Shown here: in pieces, positions 37,276 through 46,145 of the stretch
Position numbering within the stretch: position 1 is the first letter of the stretch
Layout: every line of letters starts with the position of its first letter
Source of the DNA: Mesorhizobium helmanticense
Lineage (GTDB): Bacteria; Pseudomonadota; Alphaproteobacteria; Rhizobiales; Rhizobiaceae
Direction of reading: 5' to 3'
Length of the DNA stretch: 64,000 nucleotides
NCBI RefSeq assembly: GCF_003034915.1
Contig: NZ_PZJX01000058.1
Span: 1-64,000, forward strand
Made by a program: the position numbers and the translations under genes
Notes under the pieces: model-generated
The model's input: the letters and a program-made list of their open reading frames with translations, nothing else
What the model was told of the DNA's origin: nothing
The model's database searches: none

Positions 37276-38307
37276 GTGGCCCTGGCGCGGACGCGGCGCA
37301 GCGATCGCCGCATCGACTATTGGCCGGGCTTCGTCGATGCGCTGTCGACGCTGCTGCTGGCGATCATGTTCCTGCTGACGGTCTTCGTGCTGGCGCAGTT
37401 CCTGCTCGGTCGCGAAATTTCCGGCAAGGACACGGTCCTCAACCGCCTCAACTCGCAGATCAACGAACTGACCCAGCTTCTGGCGCTGGAGCGCTCGACG
37501 ACGCAGGACAAGGAAGATTCGCTCGCCAATCTGCAGGCGTCGCTGTCGCAGTCGGAAGCGGAAAAAAGCCGGCTCGAACAATTGCTGGCGCAAGGCGCCG
37601 GTGCCGGCGACGCGGCCAACCAGCGCGCCACGGCACTTTCAGGCGAACTTGAAGGCCAGCGCCAGATCAGCCAGCAGGCGCTGAGCCAGGTCGAAATCCT
37701 CAACCAGCAGATCGCAGCGCTGCGCAAGCAGATCGGAGCGCTCGAAGACGCGCTCAACGTGTCCGAAACTCGCGACCGCGATTCCAACACCAAGATCGCT
37801 GATCTTGGCCGCCGGCTGAATGTCGCTTTGGCGCAACGCGTGCAGGAGTTGAACCGCTACCGGTCCGACTTCTTCGGGCGCTTGCGCGAAATCCTTGCCG
37901 ACCGCGAAAACATCCGCATCGTCGGCGACCGCTTCGTCTTCCAGTCGGAAGTGCTTTTCCCGCCCGGCTCCGAGGTGATCAACGATGCCGGCAAGGTCGA
38001 GATGAAGAAGCTCGCCGACGCCATCATCGAATTGCAGAAGGAGATCCCGCCGGAGATCAGTTGGGTGCTGCGCGTCGACGGCCATACCGACAACGTTCCG
38101 CTGTCGGGCACCGGCCGCTACCGTGACAATTGGGAACTGTCGACGGCGCGCTCGACCTCGGTGGTGAAGTTCCTGATCGAGAACGGCGTGCCGGCCAATC
38201 GGCTGGTCGCGGCCGGCTTCGGTGAATTCCAGCCGCTCGATCCTGCCGACACCGAAGAGGCGCGCAACAAGAACCGCCGCATTGAACTGAAGCTCACCGA
38301 ACGGTGA
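37276..38307 (+). CDS. MotB/OmpA-like peptidoglycan-binding stator subunit
   Basis: GTG start, 343 residues. The short basic N-terminus is followed by DYWPGFVDALSTLLLAIMFLL, one helix with the Asp that matches the proton-carrying residue of MotB and TolR. A long coiled coil (residues about 55-190, e.g. LLALERSTTQDKEDSLANLQ, ILNQQIAALRKQIGALEDAL) leads to an OmpA-like domain (RIVGDRFVFQSEVLFPPGSE, VDGHTDNVPLSGTGRYRDNWELSTARS, GFGEFQPLDP). Family members anchor to peptidoglycan and gate proton flow through a MotA-like partner, here the gene just upstream. Confidence 0.9.
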   Translation: MALARTRRSDRRIDYWPGFVDALSTLLLAIMFLLTVFVLAQFLLGREISGKDTVLNRLNSQINELTQLLALERSTTQDKEDSLANLQASLSQSEAEKSRLEQLLAQGAGAGDAANQRATALSGELEGQRQISQQALSQVEILNQQIAALRKQIGALEDALNVSETRDRDSNTKIADLGRRLNVALAQRVQELNRYRSDFFGRLREILADRENIRIVGDRFVFQSEVLFPPGSEVINDAGKVEMKKLADAIIELQKEIPPEISWVLRVDGHTDNVPLSGTGRYRDNWELSTARSTSVVKFLIENGVPANRLVAAGFGEFQPLDPADTEEARNKNRRIELKLTER

Positions 38308-38546
38308 TCCCGCATCACGCGAATTTGTTCGCCGGCTCAACGCTAGGGCGCAGGTGTCGGGCCGACAAGGCCTGAAAAGATTATCTTTTTTTAATTACAC
38401 TTTGCCGCGAGGCGCTTCTAATTTCCGTTGCGGGCCGAGAACCGCCGGCGATGTCTCCCGCATCGCGACGCGACGGAACCGGACGGCCCGTGACCGGAAG
38501 TTGGGCGAAAGCATCGCCCCTTCCACAGTAAGAGGAGGATGCAACC

Positions 38547-38981
38547 ATGCGCTCTTTCGCTCCTGGAACCCTCAGGACTGTAACTCTCACCGCACTTTTC
38601 ATCACTGCACCATTCGCCGGCGCCCACGCCGCGGGGCATCACAGACGGAGCGCGCTCGACGAATCGGCGCAGCCCGCCATTTACGGTCCGCGCGAGAGGA
38701 GCCTTATCGATCAGATTCAAGGTGTGGACGAAGGCATCGCGGACGCCAGAGAGGCGAAAACGATCGCGCCGGCCGAGGCGCAAAAACTGCATATGCGGGC
38801 CGCCCATATCAGCCGGGTTGCCGAACGGACGGCCGCCGCGAACCATGGCCGGATACCGGCTCCGCAATATCGGCAATTGCTGCGCCGGCTCGACAACGTC
38901 GACCAGGCGCTGAGGGTCGATAGCGGCACCGGCTTCCTGATGGGCGACGGCTCCGACGGTGGCCATTATCCAAACGGCTGA
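38547..38981 (+). CDS. Small secreted protein of unknown function
   Basis: The 144-residue protein has a signal peptide (MRSFAPGTLRTVTLTALFITAPFAGAHA) with GAGG before the start. The mature part is helical and His/Arg-rich (RERSLIDQIQGVDEGIADARE, ISRVAERTAAANHG, YRQLLRRLDNVDQAL) with the tail GDGSDGGHYPNG. I do not recognise the family. A clear terminator follows. Confidence 0.75.
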   Translation: MRSFAPGTLRTVTLTALFITAPFAGAHAAGHHRRSALDESAQPAIYGPRERSLIDQIQGVDEGIADAREAKTIAPAEAQKLHMRAAHISRVAERTAAANHGRIPAPQYRQLLRRLDNVDQALRVDSGTGFLMGDGSDGGHYPNG

Positions 38982-39009
38982 AATCGCCACAGGGAGGAAG
39001 GGACCGCCT

Positions 39010-39045
39010 GACGCCTCGGGGCCGTGCCCCGCTGGCGTCCTTTTT
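39010..39045 (+). terminator. Terminator of the small secreted protein
   Basis: GACGCC/GGCGTC with an inner GGGGC/GCCCC stem forms a two-tier hairpin, followed by CTTTTT on the plus strand, 28 bases after the stop. Confidence 0.8.
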
Positions 39046-39109
39046 GATCGCTGGCCCGTTTTGACTGTTAGCCTGATCCAATGACTGGCCCGATTCGATT
39101 ACCGGCCTG

Positions 39110-39463
39110 TCACCAGCCAAGCACGACCGCGACCAGCGCCAGCGCGGCCGGCGCGGTCTGTATGAACAGGATCTTCCGGGTGACGGTCGCCGCGCCGTAG
39201 AGACCAGCGATGGCGACGCAGAGCAGGAAGAATATCTTGACCTGGAAGCCAGCTCCGCCGAGATAAAGTCCCCAGATCAGCCCAGCGGCCAGAAAGCCGT
39301 TGTAGAGTCCCTGATTGGCGGCAAGCACCTTTGATGCGCTGGCGAATTCCGGCGTCAGGCTGAACGCCTTGTGGCCGCGCGGCGTATCCCACAGCACCAT
39401 CTCCAGATAGACGATGTAGAGGTGGATCAGGGCCACCAGCCCGACCAGCACATTGGCGATCAT
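39110..39463 (-). CDS. DUF1304 four-helix membrane protein
   Basis: ATG 39463 (MIANVLVGLVALIHLYIVYLEM) gives 117 residues and four helices. The stretches HLYIVYLEMVLW and NQGLYNGFLAAGLIWGL are typical of the DUF1304 family, whose function is unknown. The frame to 39505 adds a basic, unlikely start. It is divergent from the M32 peptidase gene. Confidence 0.88.
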   Translation of the reverse strand: MIANVLVGLVALIHLYIVYLEMVLWDTPRGHKAFSLTPEFASASKVLAANQGLYNGFLAAGLIWGLYLGGAGFQVKIFFLLCVAIAGLYGAATVTRKILFIQTAPAALALVAVVLGW

Positions 39464-39654
39464 GTTTCGTCTCCCCGTCGCGGTCTTGCGCGCCGCCAAC
39501 GCCATTGATCACGCACACCGTCGCTTCCGCAAGGTATGTTGCTCCTGGCATGGCGGATCGCGATCCGGACACCATGGCAGTGCACCCGCTTGAGGGTTGC
39601 CAACATCAGCGCATTGGTATCTTTTCCCGCCGTTCAAATTCACCGGAACCCGCC

Positions 39655-41142
39655 ATGTCCTTTCAAAAACTCGACGACCTCGGCCACAAGCTCGAAGCGC
39701 TGGAACATGCACTTGCCATCCTCGGCGCCGACGAGGCGACGCATATGGCCGTCGGCGGCGGCGAGAAGCGCGCCGAGGCGATGTCGGCCCTTGCCGGCAT
39801 GCATCACCGGCAGGCCACGGCACTGGAGATCGCCGACTGGATCGCGGCGGCCGAACAGGAAACGCTGAACGAGGAACAGCAGGCGGCGCTCAAGGAATTC
39901 CGGCGCCAATACACCAACCTGACCTGCCTGCCCGTCGAATTCGTCGAGCGCCAGACGGCCGCGCGCATGCGCTCCGAGCAGCTCTGGCGCGATCTGCGCG
40001 CCAAGAACGACTGGTCAGGGTTTTTGCCGGCACTCGAAGGCGTCGTTGCCCTGGTACGCGAGGAAGCTGCCCTGCGCGCCGACGTGCTCGGTCTCGATCC
40101 CTATGACGCGCTGATGGAGCAGTACGACCCAGGCAACCGCGCCGCCGACATAACGCCGGTCTTTGCCGAGCTGAAGACTTTCCTCAAAGGATTCGTGCCG
40201 GAGGCGTTGGCCGTGCAGGAAGCGCGGCTGGCAAAGCACCCGCTGAAGCCGCTTTCGGGCAGCTACGCGATCGACAGGCAGCGAGAACTGGGCCTTGCCA
40301 TGATGGCGGCCGTCGGCTTCGACCTGACTCACGGCTCGCTGTCGGTGTCGCATCATCCGTTCTGCGGCGGCGTGCCCAGCGACGTTCGTATCACCACCCG
40401 CTACAAGACGACCGACTTCCTGTCGGCGCTGATGGGCGTGCTGCACGAGACCGGCCACGCGCTTTACGAGCAGAACCTGCCCAAGGCATGGTCGCACTGG
40501 CCGCTTGGCAAGGCGCGCGGCATGGCGGTGCATGAAAGCCAGAGCCTGTTCGTCGAAAAGCAGCTCGGCCGCAACCCGCAATTCTGGCGCTGGGCGCTAC
40601 CGGTGGTCGAAAGGCATCTCGGCGAGGCGTGGTCGATCGACGACATCCTGCCGCATGTACACCGGGTCGAGCGCGGCCTGATCCGCGTCGACGCCGACGA
40701 GGTGACCTATCCGCTGCACGTCATCCTGCGCTACGAGCTGGAGCAGGAGATGGTATCAGGGCGGCTGGAGGCGGCGGACCTGCCCGAGGCCTGGGACGCC
40801 AAGATGCGCGAATACCTTGGCCTCTCGACCATCGACAACCCCGCTGACGGGCCGATGCAGGATGTGCACTGGCCGGGTGCGGCCTTCGGCTATTTTCCAT
40901 CCTACACGCTGGGCGCGATGATGGCAGCGCAGCAATGGGCGGCGCTGACGCGAGACCATCCTTCGGCCGACGATGACCTCGCCAAGGGTGACTTCGCTGC
41001 TATCAACGACTGGCGCCTTGAAAGAATCTGGTCGCAGGGTTCGCGTTGGTCGACACCGGAGTTGCTCGAACGCGCGACGGGTGAAAAACTCAACGCAGCG
41101 CATTTCACCGAGCATCTGAAGAAGCGCTACGGAACCGCATGA
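39655..41142 (+). CDS. Carboxypeptidase M32 (thermostable carboxypeptidase 1 type)
   Basis: The 495-residue zinc metallopeptidase has its active site in LMGVLHETGHALYEQNLP (HExxH) with the third ligand Glu in AVHESQSLFVEK. Other family stretches are VSHHPFCGGVPSDVRITTRY, which carries the substrate-binding residues, and YPLHVILRYELEQEM. It removes C-terminal residues from peptides in the cytoplasm; there is no signal peptide. ATG 39655 fits the family N-terminus; the longer frame to 39505 overlaps DUF1304 promoter space. Confidence 0.95.
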   Translation: MSFQKLDDLGHKLEALEHALAILGADEATHMAVGGGEKRAEAMSALAGMHHRQATALEIADWIAAAEQETLNEEQQAALKEFRRQYTNLTCLPVEFVERQTAARMRSEQLWRDLRAKNDWSGFLPALEGVVALVREEAALRADVLGLDPYDALMEQYDPGNRAADITPVFAELKTFLKGFVPEALAVQEARLAKHPLKPLSGSYAIDRQRELGLAMMAAVGFDLTHGSLSVSHHPFCGGVPSDVRITTRYKTTDFLSALMGVLHETGHALYEQNLPKAWSHWPLGKARGMAVHESQSLFVEKQLGRNPQFWRWALPVVERHLGEAWSIDDILPHVHRVERGLIRVDADEVTYPLHVILRYELEQEMVSGRLEAADLPEAWDAKMREYLGLSTIDNPADGPMQDVHWPGAAFGYFPSYTLGAMMAAQQWAALTRDHPSADDDLAKGDFAAINDWRLERIWSQGSRWSTPELLERATGEKLNAAHFTEHLKKRYGTA

Positions 41143-41159
41143 GGCGAGGCGATCCCTGG

Positions 41160-42962
41160 CTACTCCGCAGCGCCCCTGAAGGCACTCGCCCCGGTTTCGA
41201 ATTGCAGCTTGGCCAGCCGCGCATAGATGCCGCCCTTGGCGACGAGGCTCTGATGCGTGCCTTCCTCGACGATGCGGCCGCTTTCCATGACCAGGATTCG
41301 GTCGGCCTTGAGCACGGTCGCCAGCCTGTGGGCGATGACGATGGTGGTGCGGCCTTGCATCAGCCGTTCCAGGGCCGTTTGCACCAGCGTCTCGCTTTCG
41401 GCGTCGAGCGCCGAGGTCGCCTCGTCGAGCAGAAGGATCGGCGCGTCGCGCAGGATGGCGCGCGCAATCGCCACGCGCTGGCGCTGGCCGCCGGATAGCG
41501 TCACGCCGCGTTCGCCGACCTGGCTGTCATAGCCCTTTTCGAGTTTCAGGATGAACTCGTCGGCAAGCGCATCCTTGGCCGCCGCCTCGATTTCGGTGTC
41601 GCTGGCGCCTGGTCGGCCAAAGCCGATATTGTCGCGCGCGCTCGCCGCGAAGATGGTGACGTCCTGCGGCACGATGGCGATGCGTTCCCGGATCGCGGCG
41701 GGGTCGGCTTCGCGTGCTTCGACGCCGTCGATCAGGATGCTGCCGGTTTCAGGATCGTAAAAGCGCAGGATCAGCGAAAAGACGGTGCTCTTGCCGGCGC
41801 CCGACGGGCCGACGATCGCCACCTTCTCGCCAGGCTTCACCTCAAAACTCAGGCCATGGACGGCGGCGCGGTCGGGCCGGGCGGGATAGGAGAAGGACAC
41901 GTCATCGAAACGGATCGCGCCCCTGGCTGTCGCCGGCAGCGGCTTCGGATTGGCGGGCGGCTGGATGGCGGGCGTCTCCGCCAGGATCTCGGTCAGCCGT
42001 TCGGCAGCACCCGCCGCCTGCGCCAGCTCGCCCCAGACTTCCGACAGCGCGCCGAGCGCGCCGGCGGCGAACACCGAATAAAGCAGGAACTGGCCGAGCG
42101 TGCCCGGCGACAGCGTGCCGGTAAGCACGTCACGCGAGCCGAACCACAACACCGCCACCACCGAGGAAAAGATCATGAAGATGGCAAAGAAGGTGAGGAA
42201 GGAGCGGGCGAAGATCGAGGAACGCGCCGCTTCGAAGGCGGCCTCCACGGCGGATGAAAAATGCCCTGTCACCAGCTTCTCGTTGGTGAAGGCCTGCAAC
42301 GTGCGCACCGCGCCGATCTGCTCGCTGGCATAGGCGGTGGCGTCGGCCAGCGTGTCCTGCGCCTGCCGCGATTTGCGTCGCACCGAGCGGCCGAAGGCGA
42401 CCAGCGGCAGCACGATCACCGGGATGGCGGCGATGACGAGACCAGACAATTTCGGGCTGGTGAAAACCATCATCGCCACGGCGCCGAGACCCAGGATGAC
42501 GTTGCGCAGCGCCACCGAGGCGGTGGCGCCTACGGCCGATTTCACCTGTGTCGTGTCGGCGGCAAGCCGCGACACGATCTCGCCAGACTGGACCGTGTCG
42601 AAGAAGGAAGGCGACAGCGTGGTGACATGGGCGAACACATCGCTGCGGATATCGGCGACGACGCGCTCGCCCAGCGTGATGACGAAATAGTAGCGGCTCG
42701 CCGACGCCGCGGCGAGCAGGCCAGCCATCACCACCAGCATGGCGAAATACTCGGCGATGAAACTGGAATCGGAAGCGGAAAAGCCGTGGTCGATCATCCG
42801 CCGCACGGCCAGCGGCAGCGCCAGCGTCGTCGCCGCCGCGACGGTCAACGAGACGACCGCGCCAATAACCATTTTCCGGTAACGGGTGATGTAGGGGAAC
42901 AGGCGCCGCAGCGGCCTCAGCGAGCGCCGGCGCTCGTCTGCATCGCCACTGATGTCCGCCAT
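41160..42962 (-). CDS. ABC exporter with fused permease and ATPase (MsbA/lipid-exporter type)
   Basis: The 600-residue half-transporter carries six transmembrane helices in residues 30-320 and a C-terminal ATPase: Walker A VGPSGAGKSTVF, signature TLSGGQRQRVA, Walker B ILLLDEATSALD and the H-loop IVIAHRLATV. It is likely a homodimer. Its resemblance to MsbA-like exporters suggests lipid or drug export, but the substrate is open. It is convergent with the M32 gene, with 17 bases between stops, and divergent from rpmE. Confidence 0.94.
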   Translation of the reverse strand: MADISGDADERRRSLRPLRRLFPYITRYRKMVIGAVVSLTVAAATTLALPLAVRRMIDHGFSASDSSFIAEYFAMLVVMAGLLAAASASRYYFVITLGERVVADIRSDVFAHVTTLSPSFFDTVQSGEIVSRLAADTTQVKSAVGATASVALRNVILGLGAVAMMVFTSPKLSGLVIAAIPVIVLPLVAFGRSVRRKSRQAQDTLADATAYASEQIGAVRTLQAFTNEKLVTGHFSSAVEAAFEAARSSIFARSFLTFFAIFMIFSSVVAVLWFGSRDVLTGTLSPGTLGQFLLYSVFAAGALGALSEVWGELAQAAGAAERLTEILAETPAIQPPANPKPLPATARGAIRFDDVSFSYPARPDRAAVHGLSFEVKPGEKVAIVGPSGAGKSTVFSLILRFYDPETGSILIDGVEAREADPAAIRERIAIVPQDVTIFAASARDNIGFGRPGASDTEIEAAAKDALADEFILKLEKGYDSQVGERGVTLSGGQRQRVAIARAILRDAPILLLDEATSALDAESETLVQTALERLMQGRTTIVIAHRLATVLKADRILVMESGRIVEEGTHQSLVAKGGIYARLAKLQFETGASAFRGAAE

Positions 42963-43172
42963 GACCGTTTCCTCTGGCCGCCTTTTGCCATGCGCCTCAA
43001 TATGCGCTTGCTGCGGCCTTGTGATTCAATTCCGGCTGATGTATAGGCTCGCCGACCGTTTTAGAAGCCGCGGCTCCTCAATAGCTGCGGCTTCGAGTTT
43101 TAAAAAGGGGCGCATCGACGCAGGCCATAGGCCCGTCACAGCGCCGGCAAGCCAGAGCTCAGGAACAGAACC

Positions 43173-43394
43173 ATGAAGACCGATATCCATCCCGACTACC
43201 ACGCCATCAAGGTCGTCATGACCGACGGCACAGAATACATGACCCGTTCGACCTGGGGCAAGGAAGGCGATACGATGAACCTCGATATCGACCCGACCAC
43301 CCATCCGGCCTGGACCGGCGGCCAGCAGACCCTGCTCGACCGTGGCGGCCGCCTGTCGAAGTTCAAGAAGCGTTTCGAAGGTTTCGGCCTCTAA
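43173..43394 (+). CDS. rpmE: Ribosomal protein bL31, zinc-free type
   Basis: The 73-residue protein begins [29 protein letters not shown] and ends [10 protein letters not shown]. It contains no Cys, so this is the zinc-independent C- form; the C+ form has a CxxC pair. AGGAAC lies upstream. It is monocistronic with a strong terminator. Confidence 0.95.
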   Translation: MKTDIHPDYHAIKVVMTDGTEYMTRSTWGKEGDTMNLDIDPTTHPAWTGGQQTLLDRGGRLSKFKKRFEGFGL

Positions 43395-43420
43395 AGCCCT
43401 CTTGGCTTTGTCGCAGATCA

Positions 43421-43446
43421 AAACCCGCCCTTGAGGCGGGTTTTTT
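43421..43446 (+). terminator. Terminator of rpmE
   Basis: AAACCCGCC and GGCGGGTTT pair around CTTGA, followed by TTTTTT. It lies 26 bases after the stop. Confidence 0.93.
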
Positions 43447-43491
43447 GTTGCTGCCCGCCGAGTAGCAACCAGCATTGCGGACATCGGCTGC

Positions 43492-44127
43492 CTACTGGTC
43501 AAGCAACTCCCGCAGCGCCATACGCTTGTAGGCGGCGACTAGCCTGTCGCCTTCCTCTCGCCCGACCGAGATTGCTAAGCGCATCGCCGCCTCTCCCATC
43601 TGCCAGACCAGAAACGCCGTCGTTTCCAGCGCCGCCGGATCGGCGGCGGGCCGCAGCCGCTTCAGCACCGCGGTGAGAAATTCGGCATTGGCCCGGCTGT
43701 CGGCGAGTTCGAGCTCGCGCAGCGCCTTGTCGGCCTGCGTGCCCGACCAGATGTCGCGCATGACAGGCTCCGCCAGGAACAGCCGGTAATAGATATCGAC
43801 CAGCTCCGAAAATGCTTGGCCCAGGCCCTCGGCATCACTGACATCCGCCAGCGCGGCTGAAATGCAGGCCTGGCTTTCGGCGGTGTAACGCTCGGCCAAT
43901 GCCCAGACGATCGCCCGCTTGTCGGGAAAAAACTGGTAGAGCGAGCCGATCGACACCCCAGCCCGTTCCGCTACCTCGCCCATGCGCATGGCGTCGCTGC
44001 CTTGCTCGGCGATCAGCGCCGATGCGGCGGCCAGCATGCGCTCGACCCGCTCGCGGCTGCGCTGCTGGCTGGGCGCCCGGCGCGGCGAGGCGATCTGTCC
44101 ATCCTGCGAACCAACTCTGCCTTCCAT
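43492..44127 (-). CDS. TetR/AcrR-family transcriptional regulator
   Basis: The 211-residue protein has an N-terminal helix-turn-helix: RERVERMLAAASALIAEQG, MRMGEVAERAGVSIGSLYQFFPDKRAIVWALAERY, typical of TetR. The ligand-binding part follows. It is divergent from the NmrA-like gene, 106 bases apart, and is the probable repressor of that cluster. The intergenic space carries GCAAAA/TTTTGC arms (44162-44190), a weak operator candidate. Confidence 0.92.
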   Translation of the reverse strand: MEGRVGSQDGQIASPRRAPSQQRSRERVERMLAAASALIAEQGSDAMRMGEVAERAGVSIGSLYQFFPDKRAIVWALAERYTAESQACISAALADVSDAEGLGQAFSELVDIYYRLFLAEPVMRDIWSGTQADKALRELELADSRANAEFLTAVLKRLRPAADPAALETTAFLVWQMGEAAMRLAISVGREEGDRLVAAYKRMALRELLDQ

Positions 44128-44233
44128 GAACGTCTCCCGGACTCAACAAACGGCTTGACTCGCAAAATACGAGGGTTTATCACGTTTTGCAAATGTGAGG
44201 ATTATTCATATTTTGAAACGGAGGACAGCCACA

Positions 44234-45064
44234 ATGAATGATGCAAGCAAACCGACCTTGATCCTCGGCGGCACCGGCAAGACCGGCCGCCGGCTGGCGG
44301 AACGATTGACGGCGCAAGGCCTGCCGGTGCGGATCGGCTCGCGCTCGGCCGCGTTAGCCTTCGACTGGCAGGACAAGACGACCTGGGCTCCGGCGCTCGC
44401 TGGCGTCGGCGCCGTCTACATCAGCTACTATCCCGATCTGGCGGTGCCGGGCGCGGCCGAAGCGGTCGGCGCCTTCGCCGAACTTGCAGTGGAACGCGGT
44501 GTCACCCGGCTGGTGCTGCTGTCAGGGCGCGGCGAAACGGAAGCACAGCGCGCCGAAGAGATGCTGAAGGCGTCTGGCGCCGACTGGACGATCCTGCGCT
44601 GCGCCTGGTTTTCCCAGAACTTCAGCGAAGGCTTCCTTGTCGAGTCCTTGCTCGAAGGCGAGGTGGCGTTGCCGATCGGCAATGTCGGCGAGCCGTTCGT
44701 CGATGCCGACGATATCGCCGAGGCAGCTTTTGTCGTGCTGACCCAGCCGGGCCATGTCGGCCAACTCTATGAACTGACCGGACCGCGGCTCATGAGCTTC
44801 GCCGATGCGGTCGCCGAGATCGGCAGGGCCGCCGGGCGCAGCATTCGCTACATCAGGATTTCGCATGCCGAGTTCACAGCCGCGGTGGCAACCCAGCAAC
44901 TACCGGCCGAGTTCGTCTGGCTCATCAACGAGCTGTTCACCGAGGTGCTCGACGGTCGCAACGAGTCGCTGACCGATGGCGTCCAGCGCGTGCTCGGCCG
45001 CGCGCCAAAAGACTTTTCCGCCTATGCAACCGAAACCGCCGCTTCTGGCATCTGGAGCAACTGA
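44234..45064 (+). CDS. NmrA-like NAD(P)-binding Rossmann protein
   Basis: ATG 44234 gives 276 residues. The dinucleotide loop is LILGGTGKTGRRLAERL. Further family stretches are RLVLLSGRGETEAQRAE and WTILRCAWFSQNFSEGFLVE. These atypical SDRs include NmrA-like redox sensors and quinone oxidoreductases. It is likely under control of the divergent TetR gene and is followed by a DUF1772 gene one base after its stop. Confidence 0.88.
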   Translation: MNDASKPTLILGGTGKTGRRLAERLTAQGLPVRIGSRSAALAFDWQDKTTWAPALAGVGAVYISYYPDLAVPGAAEAVGAFAELAVERGVTRLVLLSGRGETEAQRAEEMLKASGADWTILRCAWFSQNFSEGFLVESLLEGEVALPIGNVGEPFVDADDIAEAAFVVLTQPGHVGQLYELTGPRLMSFADAVAEIGRAAGRSIRYIRISHAEFTAAVATQQLPAEFVWLINELFTEVLDGRNESLTDGVQRVLGRAPKDFSAYATETAASGIWSN

Positions 45065-45065
45065 C

Positions 45066-45545
45066 ATGATCATGAAACTGCTTCCCACCCTCACCTTCAT
45101 CGCCGCGCTCGGCTCGGGCATCGTCGCTGGCGTTTTCTTCGCCTTTTCCAGCTTCGTCATGCCGGGCCTCGCCCGCATGCCTGCCGCGGGCGGCATCGCC
45201 GCCATGAATTCGATCAACGTCACTGCGGTGACGCCGATGTTCATGACCGCGCTTTTCGGCACCGGGCTGGTCTGCCTCGTCCTCGCGGTTGGCGCCGTCA
45301 TCGGCTGGAGCCAGCCGGGTTCGTTCTGGCTGCTCGCCGGCGCCCTGATCTACCTCGTCGGCAACCTGGTCGTGACCATGGTCTTCAACGTGCCGCTCAA
45401 CAACGCGCTCGCCGCCGTCGATCCGGTCAGCGCCAGCGGCGCCACTGTCTGGACCACCTATCTCAGGGACTGGGTGATGTGGAACCACGTCCGCACCATT
45501 ACCGCTATCGCCGCGCTGGCATCCTTCTGGTTCGCCGCACGTTGA
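45066..45545 (+). CDS. DUF1772 membrane protein (anthrone-oxygenase-like)
   Basis: The 159-residue protein has four helices: LTFIAALGSGIVAGVFFAFS, FMTALFGTGLVCLVLAVGAV, FWLLAGALIYLVGNLVVTMV and a C-terminal one. The stretches FFAFSSFVMPGLARMP, NVPLNNAL and WNHVRTI are typical of DUF1772. It begins one base after the NmrA-like stop. Fungal relatives are anthrone oxygenases; bacterial roles are unknown. Confidence 0.88.
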   Translation: MIMKLLPTLTFIAALGSGIVAGVFFAFSSFVMPGLARMPAAGGIAAMNSINVTAVTPMFMTALFGTGLVCLVLAVGAVIGWSQPGSFWLLAGALIYLVGNLVVTMVFNVPLNNALAAVDPVSASGATVWTTYLRDWVMWNHVRTITAIAALASFWFAAR

Positions 45546-45609
45546 AATGTCTCGGGCCGCTGCGCCCGGCCCGCCTGGAGGCATTTACAGCATCGTGCGG
45601 AGAAGAACC

Positions 45610-45771
45610 TTGAAGGATCAATATTCGAACATGGCCTTCGGCATGGCGATCGGGGTCGGTCTCGGGGTCGCCTTTGGTGTTGCGATGGACGACATATCGG
45701 CCGGCATCGGCATGGGCATTGCCATCGGTGCCGGCATTGGTGCGTTTTTCGGACAGCGGCGTGGAAAGTGA
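45610..45771 (+). CDS. Small glycine-rich membrane peptide
   Basis: A TTG at 45610, eight bases after GGAGAAG, gives 53 residues: KDQYSNMAFGMAIGVGLGVAFGVA, then DDISAGIGMGIAIGAGIGAFFG and a basic end QRRGK. Two glycine-zipper hydrophobic segments form a hairpin. An ATG at 45631 and a far upstream ATG at 45547 are alternatives. Glycine-zipper peptides of this size are common and unnamed; the function is unknown. Confidence 0.65.
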   Translation: MKDQYSNMAFGMAIGVGLGVAFGVAMDDISAGIGMGIAIGAGIGAFFGQRRGK

Positions 45772-45794
45772 TCTTTTCGCGTTGCGCGTAGAGC

Positions 45795-46091
45795 TCAGCT
45801 CTTCGCCTTACGGTCGGCATGGCCGAGATCCCGGTCGGGATCGATCACATCGCGGACCAATTGCTTGAGCCTAGCCGCATCGGGAAAGCCGCCGTCGCGT
45901 TTGCGGTCCCAGATGAGTGTGTCGTTGCAGGAAATGGTGAAGATGCCACCGGTGCCGGGCACCAGCGTCACCTCGCCGAGATCCGGGCCGAAAGTAGAGA
46001 GCAATTCCTGCGCCATCCAGCCGGCACGCAGCAGCCACAGGCACTGCGTGCAATAGGTGATGCGGATGATGGGCAGCGGCTTTTCCGTCAT
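45795..46091 (-). CDS. SelT/SelW/SelH-like thioredoxin-fold protein
   Basis: The 98-residue protein carries the redox motif CTQC (ITYCTQCLWLLRAGWMAQELL) and GTGGIFTISCNDTLIWDRK, the Rdx family pattern. In selenoprotein members the second Cys is selenocysteine; here both are Cys and there is no in-frame TGA. It probably acts in redox defence; the partner is unknown. Confidence 0.9.
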   Translation of the reverse strand: MTEKPLPIIRITYCTQCLWLLRAGWMAQELLSTFGPDLGEVTLVPGTGGIFTISCNDTLIWDRKRDGGFPDAARLKQLVRDVIDPDRDLGHADRKAKS

Positions 46092-46145
46092 GTCAGTCCG
46101 CTCATGTCAGATTGAGCTCCGCTCATATCTCAGGCAGGGCTCCGC

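Noticed and set aside
36249-38307. A Zorya anti-phage system
   Set aside because: The MotA/MotB-like pair is reminiscent of ZorA/ZorB, but there are no zorC, zorD or zorE-like genes and the neighbours are housekeeping genes.
38354-38923. A 189-codon frame overlapping the small secreted protein
   Set aside because: It lies out of frame with a protein that has a signal peptide and ribosome site, and its translation is Arg-rich without features.
44162-44190. GCAAAA/TTTTGC arms as the TetR operator
   Set aside because: The arms are only six bases with a 17-base spacer in an A/T-rich stretch, which is weak, so it is only mentioned in the TetR entry.
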